Shown: positions 54,178 to 64,000 of the stretch, piece by piece
Layout: the number at the start of each line of letters is the position of its first letter
Position numbering within the stretch: the stretch's first letter is position 1
Assembly: GCF_037176765.1 (NCBI RefSeq)
Contig: NC_090024.1
Coordinates: 194,242,278-194,306,277 of the forward strand
DNA: 64,000 nucleotides
DNA from: Anolis sagrei
Taxonomy: Eukaryota; Chordata; Lepidosauria; Squamata; Anolidae
Direction of reading: 5' to 3'
Made by a program: the position numbers and the translations under genes
Notes under the pieces: model-generated
Told to the model about the DNA's origin: nothing
Database searches by the model: none
The model's input: the letters and a program-made list of their open reading frames with translations, nothing else

Positions 54178-56837
54178 ACTGTACTGTACAATCCATGGCA
54201 AGGAATCAAACCAGAGACCATGTATACTATGTGTTGGTTTCCAGTATATATACTATGTTATAAAGCTTTACTATTCTAGTAGCAATCGGGTCTTCTAGCA
54301 GAAATTTAAAAAAAACTAGAAAGGTTTAAAGAGAGTTCATCACTATGCTTTGCTGCAAAGCAATATCAAAATTACCAAGAATCAGTACCAAGTATCACCC
54401 AAGCTTGTAGTGCCTTGGTTTAGCTGGACATTGTTGTAGGAACATATCTCACACAGCCAGTTTGGTGGAAGAACGTTTAAAGGGAGTGGTATTGGACTGC
54501 CATTAGAGAAGCTGAAGACTCAAGTATCTCTTTGCCTTTTAAAAAAATGAAGGGAAAATTCAAGTTGCTGAGGAAGAGCTGATAATTATCAGGATTATAG
54601 CATGTAGAGAGAGGAAAACAACTTTTTAAAAGATAGCTTTTTTACAACGCAAGTTTTTAAGAAGTCTAAATGTGTTCCTCAGTAAACAGAATATTCTGAG
54701 TCATGAATATCTACAGTCTCTAAGGCTTGGTGTGATTCAAATTAGGGAGCTGCAGAATTGCCATTTTGCTAGGTAGCTTCTAGATCTTCAATAACATTTT
54801 TTTTTTGCAGAGAAAAAATGTTTTGATGATCTCTAAAGTCTCTGGAGGGAAAGAAACAAAGAAATAAATGTAATAACAACATTAACGTCTTCTACATTCT
54901 CCTCTTCCCACTGCCAATGCTGATGAGAGAGGCTATCATTCACATAGCGGGTTCATCTCTTCCTGCCAGAGCACCTTCCTGTTCTAATCCATCAAGCTCC
55001 ATGGGAGAGCTGGAAGGGTGAGGGTAGCATCACAGTCAGGAACATACAGCTAGAATCTCTCCATAGACATTCACACACACACACACACACAAACACATAC
55101 ACCAGACTCCATAGGATGGTGATAAGACAAGCACAAAGTAAGACAAAATCGGGTAACTTAGAAAGGAGTTTTACAGACGATGACTGTGGGCTGCAATTCA
55201 GTCCAAGTCCTCAAACTAAATGCCTTGGATCTATAATTTTTAATTTAAGAGGATGTATTTTAGATCAGATTCCTGTTTGTAGAGCTCCAGATTCTCAAAA
55301 TAAATAGAGCTCCTTCCAATCTTCTATCCTTCACATTAAGATATGTATTACTTATTTGGCCCTGCCACCTCTACATGTTTGAGATAATCCTCACATCAAT
55401 CCTACCCCCTCCCATGAGAAGAGATACCTATGGATTAGATGGAGGATGATCAGGACATTGAGAGGGGGGATGACCATGAGAGGTAGCCTAAAGACATTAA
55501 TTAATTTATATCCCGCTTTTCTCCAATGGGTGTGATTCAAAGCAGCATACAAAGTTTCAAACCACAAATATATACACATCAATACACAAAATACATAATG
55601 AACAATATAAATAATAATATCATACCAAGTTACTGTAGTAGCAATCTTCTCCCAACTCAATACTGTTGAAGATAGCACCCCAAAAGAATGTGTTCTCCTC
55701 TCAGACAGCTGTCTCTTGTTCACTGTCAGCTTCTTCCTTTTTCCTCTTCATCTTGCAGAAGCCATGCAGCCCACAAAAGCAAGCAAAAGTGAACTGGGGC
55801 ATCCCCTAGGACAGGCAAGGGCATCCAAAAGAAATCTACACAGAGTAATATAATAAACGACAGAACATTGTGGGTGTTTGTTTTTGCTCCAGCCTCAAAA
55901 CAAAGAGTACCTTGTAGGTATTTCAGAGAAATGTTCCAAAAATTTGCATCACTTACATAGAACCTGTACAATTGGTGAAACACTGCTCAGGAATAAGAGT
56001 ATGTACTTTGCATCTAGACAGTCTAAGATTCAATGGATTAGATACAGATGGTGACATTCTGCCCAAGATATTTTACTATGTAGGGTAAAATGCAACAAAA
56101 ACAACCAAACAAAACCTTGATCAAAACCCAGATGAGCTGGCAATTTAATAGTTTGACTTGACCAATCTTCCTCTGCGCCGGAAGGCAACAAGCTAGTTAC
56201 AGGAATGCAGCACAGATCTTGTTGTCTCTCAATATCTCCTTCCTGGAAGAGTAATCTCTGTCTAAAAGTAGGACCAGCCTTGCTACCAGAGATGCTGGGG
56301 GAACCACAGCTACTACTATACCAGGTATATCAGATAGTCTTACCTGACAAAGAGTAGCTGTTGACTATGTACACTCCAGAAACTCATCTTTGGGGACGCT
56401 ATTATTTTTGTAAATCTTTTTATATGAGGTCTTATTTCTCAAGTCAAGAATATATATTTTTGACAAAATAAAGTTTGTATGAGACCTTACATCTTTACTA
56501 GAAATTAAGCACTGGCTGACTTGCTTTCAACTCTGTCACTGAACCTTGCTGTGTTCAGTTATGGTCCAATGACTTGCATGTTCTCTTTCTGGTACAGTTG
56601 CAGCTGCAAGGCAACTCACTTATTTCTAGCTCCCTCTCTCCAGCTGTAATGTATGGATGTTTTTATTGTTATTTCATACATTGGCCTGGCAAGCTGTTGT
56701 GGCAGAGGGCAAGACCCTTAACCTTAAGGTTGTAGATTTGGGTCCCACATTTGGCTTGAAGAATTAATTTCAGAGGGAAGGAGTGTCATATTTTTTTAAA
56801 ATCCTTATAAATTTAGCTATGTAATATGTATTTCTAG
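54178..56837. other. unassigned sequence
   Basis: Apart from the LINE scrap at 55.5 kb and a CA repeat near 55.08 kb, nothing recognised; minus-strand ORFs of 110 and 85 codons at 55.4-56.0 kb have no motif. Confidence 0.45.
55490..55620 (-). mobile_element. LINE 3' UTR fragment (CR1/L2 type)
   Basis: TTTATATCCCGCTTTTCTCC...AAAGCAGCATACAAAG is the reversed end common to vertebrate CR1/L2 LINEs. Confidence 0.4.
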
Positions 56838-57421
56838 GTGCAAAGATTACTGCAGATGCAGACTGTGGCCAGGAAATCAGAAGACGCTTACTTCTTGGGA
56901 GGAGAGCAATGTCCAGTCTCGATAAAATAGTAAAGAGTAGAGACATCAGACTGGCAACAAAGATCCGCCTAGTCAAAGCCATGGTATTCCCTGTAGTAAC
57001 CTACGGATGTGAGAGCTGGACCTTAGGGAAGGCTGAGCGAAGGAAGATCGATGCTTTTGAGCTGTGGTGCTGGAGGAAAGTTCTGAGAGTGCCTTGGACT
57101 GCGAGAAGATCCAACCAGTCCATCCTCCAGGAAATAAAGCCCGACTGCTCACTGGAGGGAAAGATACTAGAGACAAAGTTGAAGTACTTTGGCCACATCA
57201 TGAGGAGACAGGAAAGCCTAGAGAAGACAATTATGCTGGGGAAAGTGGAAGGCAAAAGGAAGAGGGGCCGACCAAGGGCAAGATGGATGGATGGCATCCT
57301 TGAAGTGACTGGACTGACCTTGAGAGAGCTGGGGGTGGTAACGGCCGACAGGGAGCTCTGGCGTGGGCTGGTCCATGAGGTCACGAAGAGTCGGAGACGA
57401 CTGAACGAATGAACAACAACA
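56838..57421 (+). mobile_element. BovB (RTE) LINE 3' end, very young copy
   Basis: Same element as at 35.1 kb, extending about 68 bases further 5' (codons for KITADADCGQEIRRRLLLG) and ending GAACAACAACAA. The three differences between copies are all synonymous. Insertion is in the plus orientation in unassigned AT-rich sequence. Confidence 0.92.
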
Positions 57422-58495
57422 AATATGTCTTATTATACATTTTGAAAATTGTCCACACAAATGGCAGCATAGCATATTAGTTTCTTCCTTGAGCCTTCCT
57501 CTGTTGATCCACTGATGCATGACTTCCAAAGTAACAGAGAAATGAAAAGCAGCAGAAAAGCTTGTAGCTTTACATTGGGCTTGGAGGAAGAGAGTCTAAC
57601 CTCTGTATTTATGACTTAGGAACAAGACAAATTGTCACCTCCTGACTCCTTATCTAGCTAAAGCAAGTAACCAAAGACATTAGAGAGAAAAGATAAGTGA
57701 CTCAGTGATAGCAAATGCATTGCTGCTCATTTAGTGAAAATGGAAAGAGATTGTGTTATCTCATACTTAAGAGTCAAGTTAAAAACACTCTATCTTGTTT
57801 TTGGAGGCTAAGTTTACTGTGAAGCAATGTTAAAGCAACAGTTCCAAAGGTGACATCATGAAGTAATATTGACCACCATAGGTATCCGTTGCTGGGGCTT
57901 GGGCTGCCAGCTGAAATAAAGGAAGAGGGTTGCTGTTGCTTTAATGGGATAGCAGCCCTATCCCTTATTTTACCTACCAGTTCTAGCTGGAATCGTGCCT
58001 GCTTTTCTATCAAACATACCTTCTGACATTCCCATTCCCAGTATCCTCATTCTCCAGACCTAGTGTGGCTTGTGGCAATGATTGCTTCACTTAGCTACTG
58101 AGGAAGTGGGACAATTTCAGAAGAAGCCCCAGCTGTTCCTCCTGACTTGCCTGCCCCCCTCGCATTCCCATCTTCCAGACCCTTTCCCCTGGTGGCAATG
58201 CTGCTTTGGACTGGCTGTCTCACATAGTCTCTTCATCTCAGTATGTCACAGTCAGCATATTAAGACAATCTCCTGACCTAAGTTCATAGAATCACAATAT
58301 TTGTTCTGGTAGGCATCAAGACATCCACCATTAGAGCAATAAGTGATTGACAGTGATATTGGATCAGAAGCAGATTCCCAGACTGTTGGCCCCTTTTCTG
58401 GGAAGGATGAAGACTGGTACAATTAAGACTCAGCCTCCTTTAATAGAATTCACAAGTAGAAACCAGATTGCTTTGGTCTCCCTGAGGGTCCTTCC
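57422..58495. other. unassigned sequence
   Basis: No recognised repeat or gene between the BovB copy and the Harbinger MITE. Confidence 0.45.
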
Positions 58496-58634
58496 ACACA
58501 GTCCTATATCCCATAATATCAAGGCAGAAAATCCCACAATATCTGCTTTGAATTGGGTAATCTGAGTCCACACTCAGATAATGTGAGGTTTTCTGCCTTG
58601 ATATTCTGGGATATAGGGCGGGGTGGAAGGATCC
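58496..58634. mobile_element. PIF/Harbinger-like MITE
   Basis: GGGTCCTTCCACACAGTCC, CAATATCTGCTTTGAATTGG, AGTCCACACTCAGATAATG and a diverged right end GGAAGGATCC. Confidence 0.72.
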
Positions 58635-59129
58635 ACAGACTAGTTTTAGCTCAGTAAGGCAAACAAAGGATATGCTCGTTTCATAGCTAAAACATTAATT
58701 ACATTCAAAAGTGCATTCAAATACATACACCTAAGTTCTCACTAACTACACAAAAGTTTCAAGACAGGGAATTGTTCAGCAAAGCACTTATCATCTTGAG
58801 GGAGGAGGAAGAGAGAGAAGGGTTTTTTGGTTATATGTTGTCATTGCTGAGATACATCCCCACAATGGAAAACTGAGCAAATGGGGAAAGCTTTAGACAA
58901 CATATATAGGGTTGAGGTATGCAGGAAACACTTATTGTCTAAAGCCCTCTTGCTCTGGTTGCAAATGGATAAAGGGGGTTAACAAGGATGGTTGGCTGGG
59001 AGATATTTTCCAGCAAGTGCTATGGTGGAAGAAAGAAGTACGGATGTTGAATCAGACTCCCTGCTCTCAGGTGTGGTGGAAGATGCTCTTGCTAGTATTG
59101 AAGTATGGTCCAGTGGACAGCCAAGTCAA

Positions 59130-59277
59130 GGCCTCTCCACAAAGCCCTATTTCCCAGAATATCAAGGCAGAAAATCCCACAATATCTTCTTTGAACTGGG
59201 TTATCTGAGTCAACACTCAGATAATGTGGGATTTTTTGCCTTCATATTCTGAGATATAGGGTTGCGTGGAAGGGCCC
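59130..59277. mobile_element. PIF/Harbinger-like MITE
   Basis: GGCCTCTCCACAAAGCCC...GCGTGGAAGGGCCC; interior as in the 58.5-kb copy. TTA follows the right end. Confidence 0.72.
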
Positions 59278-59321
59278 TTAGTTTCTTCACATGGAAAATG
59301 TGTGTCAGCAAAGTGACTTGG

Positions 59322-59470
59322 GATGGCCCTTGAACCAAGAACTATCTTACCATGACAAAAGAGCACAGAAAATGGCCCTTGAACCAAGGGCCATTTTCTG
59401 TGCAAGGTTCGGTTCAAGGATGGCCCTTGAACCAAGAACTATCTTACCATGACAAAAGAGCATAGAAAAT
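59322..59470. repeat. 52-bp direct repeat around a perfect hairpin
   Basis: GATGGCCCTTGAACCAAGAA starts two 52-bp copies at 59322 and 59419 (one difference near the end, CAC/CAT). Between them, 59363-59403 is a perfect 18-bp stem (GCACAGAAAATGGCCCTT and complement) with loop GAACC. Confidence 0.88.
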
Positions 59471-59689
59471 TATGGATTTGGATTATAGCTTCCAAAATCC
59501 TCCAGTCAACATGCTGCTAATCAATCTGACTAGGGCATTCAAGGAGTTACAGTTCAAAAAAGTAAGATTTCTAAGCTCTGACAACAGCTGGCTCACCAAA
59601 GGATACCATTTTTATGGATCCATGTGTATGCAGCATATGTGTGTGTGTAATGACTGATCACTTTCAGATGAAAAACAAAGAATATCTAA

Positions 59690-60620
59690 GGACAGTACTG
59701 GTTGTTGTGCTCGTAGAGACTTTATTGAATGCTTAAAGATCTTTTGCCTTGAACAAAGGTTGTGAAGCAAAACCAAACACAGCAAGTCCAAATGACTTAT
59801 CTGTGAACTCCCCTCCCACCACAACTCCTGCTGAAATGAAGCATTCCAATCTATGGATTACTCCAGCCAGATGAAAAAGAAGAGGCGAGAGCCAAAATCC
59901 CGTTTGAGATGGTTGCTTTTCAATAGCCTGGCTTGCACTCGGGGCATGATTAAACCCTCCAAGGTTACAGGGAATATTTGACTGACCTTCCAACTTCAAA
60001 CACAGCCGCTCAGCATTCATTAAAGAGCCCTTCAGCACCTCGGAACAGTCAGTTCCACACAGCAATGAAAACTGCATCCCTCCCAGCCAGTAACCTGGGA
60101 ACCGGAGGAGGCTAGCTTTGTCCTCTCTGCTTCAGCCTGACCTTGTCTTTCGCAATGACAGACCCTGACTTTAGAACAAAGCAGCTCCAATACAGATAAA
60201 CCACAGAAATGCACAGCCTGTTTAATTCAGTTCTACAGCTGCACTTTCCCCCTGCCAGCCGTCCACCACTTTCCCTTGACAGGTTTCTGTATACCTGTCT
60301 GCCAGAACCCTTCGTTTGAATATGAGCCCTGATGCCTCCTGTGAGGCTCGAAAACTATGACTAGAGAGACGCCTTAATGAGCATTCCTGTCTGCAAGGTT
60401 TTTGAGCAGATTGCCATCTTTCGCTCATCTCTAGGCTACTTTTATTCTAGGCATTGGGGGGACTTTTCTACGGTAATGGCCAAGAGAGAGCAAAGTGCAA
60501 TCAAATGAAGCTGTCAGATGGCTAACTATGCAGCCACAAAGTGAGCTCATTCCTCACCCTCTACCTGCATTTTTGCTGTCAATTGCTTTTCTGGGTAAAC
60601 AACATCGCCAGAAAGTGTTA
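59690..60620. other. repeat-free block, candidate conserved non-coding element
   Basis: About 900 bp without recognisable transposon sequence, microsatellite or convincing ORF, of more balanced composition than its neighbours. A possible exon-like minus-strand segment (60618-60720, GNPRKHYIWKDF, then CRLMLIK before GTATTA) adjoins it. Function unknown. Confidence 0.3.
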
Positions 60621-61069
60621 GAATAATACCTTAATCAGCATCAAGCGGCACTGTAGGAAGGCAAGAACAATAGAAATGAAGTCCTTCCATATATAATGTT
60701 TCCTCGGATTTCCAGCAGCAATGCTTTTGCTTTTTTTCTTCAGGCTCTCAGATTTTAATCGAGGAGATGGTTTTATGGCTTTAGGGAAACCAAAACACTT
60801 TAAAAGAACAAAGCAGAGGAAGAAAAATAAATGTATGACAACAAGAAATAACAAGAAAGGCACAAATAACACCAACATATTCATTTTTCTAGATTTATGC
60901 TTATGTCTGAATGATCATTTAAGTGATTAATAATTTATGAAGTTATCTTTGTCCACATATTCATACACAAGCATATATACATGCATTTGAAATACTTTTG
61001 ATTATAATATGTATGTTCCTATATCTGGAAAAATATCACAATTACATTTTATAAAAGTTGTACATTTTT

Positions 61070-61200
61070 AAAATTATTCATATTCTGCCCTATCTCCCTG
61101 AGGGAACTCAGGGTAGATTCCAATGACAAAAAGGCAAGCATTCAATGCCTGAAACAACAATAAATACAAATACAATAATAAACCTACCAGAACCCAAAAT
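61070..61200 (-). mobile_element. L2-type LINE 3' UTR, reversed
   Basis: TTCTGCCCTATCTCCCTGAG, ACTCAGGGTAGATTCC and a run of AT-rich sequence match the reverse complement of the 13.6-kb tail. Confidence 0.5.
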
Positions 61201-61344
61201 AAACTACAATAAACCCACATATACTAAAATAAATCCATATATATGACCAAATTATAATTGATAACATTGATAATAAATATATCAACATTGATAATAAATA
61301 TATGAAAATACCTGGGTTGCATTCAATGTGTGCATGTCTATTAG

Positions 61345-61470
61345 TCGCCAGTCAACTTATGGAAACCACATTAATTTCATAGGATTTTCTTAGGCAAGAA
61401 ATACTAAGAGCTGGTTCCTTCCTCTGAAATATAGCACTCAGACTGAAACTTAAATGATTGTGTACTATAA
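61345..61470 (-). mobile_element. Sauria-like SINE fragment
   Basis: CAACTTATGGAAACC, TTTCATAGGATTTTCTTAGG and CCTTCCTCTGAAATATAG are the reversed tail and body. Confidence 0.5.
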
Positions 61471-62879
61471 TAACAGACCAAATACTTTTGGGGGAGGACT
61501 AGCTCTGATTTGCCTTGACTTATTTAATATGATGAATTCTTGGTGGTAGTGTACACATTGTCCTAAACAAGAGAGGTGCTAGCTATATTATAGACATATA
61601 TAAAAATGAATTTATACTAAGTGGGACAGAGGACACCACTCATTAGAGTTGGGTAATGTATGTGTGTGGTGAAAGGAAATTGCTGCCACAGGGTCCAATT
61701 TTTAGGATGCCTTGAAGTATAATTTTGGTGGATTTTGTTTCAAAAATAAATGCAGCTTTCCAGCTAAGTCATCAGAACACATATCCTGCTTCACTTCCAT
61801 TTTCTGCATTTCTCCATCTGTAAAATAATGACTTTTATATGGTAGCAGAAATACCTATGAAATCTTTTTGCTCATAACAGAGTGAGAAACCTCCAGAAGC
61901 TTTTGGCAGCCTTTCTGACTCTGATAGTCCGCCAAGTCACAACAGCGTCCTCCAAAAAATGAATGAAACAAAATCACTTAGGATAGATCAGAAAGCCATT
62001 CCTGGCTTCCAGGTATGCCAGATACCACTGAAATACCAGAATCTCCCAACAGCCTTCCCAACAATGAAAACTGGCTGATGGTAGCCAAAAACAGAAACTA
62101 AAAATATCCCCTGATTTTGTTGTTATCGACTAGTTTTTCTGAGAGGGTTCAGTGGCCAAAATTGGCCTCTGTGTCTTCAACAACTGCCCACACTTGATAT
62201 CTGGTGACTATTTCAGGAAGAAGTAACAAAAGGCTCCCATTTTGCATCCATTATCAACCAGGTTCAATCTCCACTACGTCCAGGTACATTTCCTATGGGG
62301 AAAAAACTAGAACACTATTGCCACTCAACATAGATAATAGTAAGTTAGAATCTAGCAGATGGATTTGTTTCATTAATTTGTATGCTACTTTGTTTCCAAT
62401 ATGGAACCAATAGTTGGACTTAGTGTAAGGCAGCACCTGGATGCTATAATTCAATTCCTGCTGTGCAGTCATCTTATGCAAGAAAAGTGAAGGTAGGAGG
62501 GTCATATTGGTCAAAGCCTTTCTGAAGGAGTTCAGAAAATCTCCAATATTTTCATGCTGATGAAATTTCTTGTTTGATACTTGATTTGTAAATATGGAAA
62601 CAAGCAATGATGAACTGTATGCAGCACACATATCAGTACAGTTCATTTGTGCTTGTTCTTCCTCAAGATTTTTTAAATTTAGTGCCCAAATACAGTATGT
62701 GCTACCTGGACCTTAGAGATAATCTTCAAAAGCCCCTCTGTTGGTGCCTTTGCAAGTGAAGTGCAAAAGGCAAAAAGGACCTTTTCTTTGATGGCAGCCT
62801 ACTTATGATTTCTTTCTCTCCAGACAGCCTTAGAACTTGAGAAGTGGGTGGGTGGGATTAAATTAAATGTTTCTATATT
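61471..62879. other. unassigned sequence
   Basis: A 117-codon minus-strand ORF (62293-62646) has no recognised motif. No repeats recognised. Confidence 0.4.
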
Positions 62880-63090
62880 AATTTCTATTTATAGCCATGA
62901 AACATGGCCAATGAAGAATGCTGACAGAAAGAAAATTAATTTGAAATGTGGTGATGGAAGGGAATTCTATGGATATTAGGACTGCTAAAAAGAATAAATA
63001 ATGGGTCTTGGACCAAAACAAGGCAGAACTTTCACTAGAAGCCAAGATGACTAAATTGAGACTGCTGTGTGTTGGACATAGCACGAGGTA
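62880..63090 (+). mobile_element. old RTE-type LINE fragment
   Basis: Aligns by eye with the 23.4-kb RTE copy (AAATTAATTTGAAATGTGGTG, TGGACATAGCA). Heavily decayed; the tail is missing. Confidence 0.5.
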
Positions 63091-63221
63091 TAAAAGACAA
63101 TAATACAATATGCGATTAACTTTAATTGGGGCTAGGACACAGCCCCCCCCGCCAAATAAAAAATGCAAATTTAGACTCCCCCCCCCCCCCGAGAGAACAT
63201 TATCTAACAATCTCTCTAGTT

Positions 63222-63355
63222 CAGTGGTCCACAACCTGTGGTCCCCAGCTGTTTTGACCCACAATTCCCAGAAATACCAGCCAGTTTACCAGCTATTAGG
63301 ATTTCTGGGAGTTGAAGGCCAGAACATCTGGGGACTCACAGGTTGAGAATCACTG
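63222..63355. mobile_element. hAT MITE, same family as 3.6 kb
   Basis: CAGTGGTCCACAACCTGTGG...CACAGGTTGAGAATCACTG with 8-bp flanks CTCTAGTT / CTCTAGAT (7 of 8). Confidence 0.88.
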
Positions 63356-63504
63356 CTCTAGATCCTCCAGTATGACTCTGTGCTCAGTATCTGTCAGACA
63401 CTGACCATAGCATCATCCAGGTGGACCTAGAGGGAATATATTAAACATATCAGTGAATAATGAAACCAGCAAAACGTTAAACTGGCAAATGTGAAGGGTT
63501 GACT

Positions 63505-63690
63505 GTACTGGGTAATAGGGAAGGCAATCGGAAAAAGTAAAGACAACACTGCAAGTAGATTGATCAATCAAAGAATGACAATGTTGTGTTTGCAAGACCA
63601 GAACAAAGCAATTGATGATCAATGTTCTTGGAGGTTTCTCATGCATAGGATTTTGGTGGCAAATAACAACAGTATTGATGAATTCCGTTA
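63505..63690 (+). mobile_element. old RTE-type LINE 3' end fragment
   Basis: Contains the GTTCTTGGAGGTTTCTCATG...CATAGGATTTTGGTGGC...AACAACA arrangement of the RTE tail, diverged. Possibly a continuation of the 62.9-kb copy split by the hAT MITE at 63222-63355. Confidence 0.45.
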
Positions 63691-63859
63691 TCTGGTACAC
63701 AAATTGTACTGGTATGGTTTATTGTTAAATTGTACTATTTGTAAAGTATGCTGCCCTGTGAAACCTTGCATTGGATAGCCTGTAAATAAATGCCTATAAA
63801 CCAGAAGACAACACCAAGTGACCATCACTTGGTGCATTTGTGTGCATATATGCATGTGC

Positions 63860-63975
63860 ATTCAAGTTTCCTGTTGATATGTGGCAACACCATGAATTTT
63901 ATAGGGTTTTCTATGGCAAGGAATCCTCAGAAGGGATTTCCCACTTGCCTTTCTTTGATGAGGCTGAAGCCTCAT
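63860..63975 (-). mobile_element. Sauria-like SINE fragment
   Basis: GTGGCAACACCATGAATTTT, TAGGGTTTTCTATGGCAAGG and TCAGAAGGGATTT, the same reversed segment as at 61.4 kb. Confidence 0.45.
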
Positions 63976-64000
63976 AAAAGTGTCAACAAAGCGTGACCTG

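Noticed and set aside
62293-62646. 117-codon minus-strand open frame
   Set aside because: No recognised motif or supporting splice signals; length is within chance for AT-rich DNA.
1-64000. Endogenous retroviruses, other LTR elements or Polintons
   Set aside because: No paired LTRs, primer-binding site, protease/integrase, capsid or envelope motifs were recognised; all RT motifs belong to LINE or Penelope-like elements.

Overview
This window is vertebrate nuclear DNA, almost certainly from a squamate reptile and plausibly an anole. That call rests on the repeat mixture: BovB (RTE) LINE ends with CAA tails, an L2-clade LINE with an AAT tail, an R4/Dong-type LINE embedded in ATT tracts, a CR1 3' end, Penelope-like elements (PLEs), tRNA-derived SINEs, Sauria-like SINEs with the RTE-type tail, and many hAT, PIF/Harbinger and Tc1/mariner-Tigger MITEs, including a SPIN/Charlie-like hAT copy. 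No retrovirus, LTR element, CRISPR array or bacterial gene was recognised.

Host gene. One spliced protein-coding gene can be assembled by eye on the minus strand, 22188 to 8505. Its seven coding exons lie at 22191-22035, 20470-20354, 15086-15013, 13274-13191, 11608-11510, 9796-9738 and 8715-8505. Each has an AG acceptor and GT donor in matching phase, and together they encode 265 residues: an N-terminal LEM domain (lamin/BAF-associated) and one C-terminal membrane segment, the layout of LAP2-emerin-MAN1 inner-nuclear-membrane proteins. The LEM sequence is closest from memory to LEMD1; the tail resembles LAP2-beta (TMPO). A CpG-containing promoter-like block at about 33.65-33.80 kb and a possible 5' non-coding exon ending at a GTGAGT donor (33465) would make it about 25 kb long. 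A clean tRNA-Trp(CCA) gene lies just downstream of that exon on the same strand.

Layout. 0-8 kb: mostly unassigned sequence with a CR1 end, a BovB end, a hAT MITE and old LINE/SINE fragments. 8-22 kb: LEM gene coding exons, introns filled with SINE, L2 and DNA-transposon copies. 22-33 kb: the probable first intron, holding PLE fragments, SINEs and an apparently full-length L2 LINE (about 24.55-29.83 kb) with an uninterrupted 1081-codon EN-RT ORF, preceded by a 166-bp tandem array, a CpG-rich block and a roughly 31-bp tandem array. 33-34 kb: tRNA gene and promoter-like region. 34-64 kb: no secure host exon; nested transposons (L2 inside R4 at 36.6-37.4 kb, Harbinger MITEs inside an unnamed repeat at 43.1-44.1 kb), a second BovB copy 99.4% identical to one 21.8 kb away, and a perfect 208-bp inverted duplication (49861-50068 / 53078-53285).

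The most notable items are the perfect 208-bp inverted duplication, the intact L2 with its layered 5' region, hammerhead-ribozyme-like cores in the PLE ends, and the R4 copy sitting in ATT repeats. All family names come from motif recognition by eye; no search or alignment program was run.
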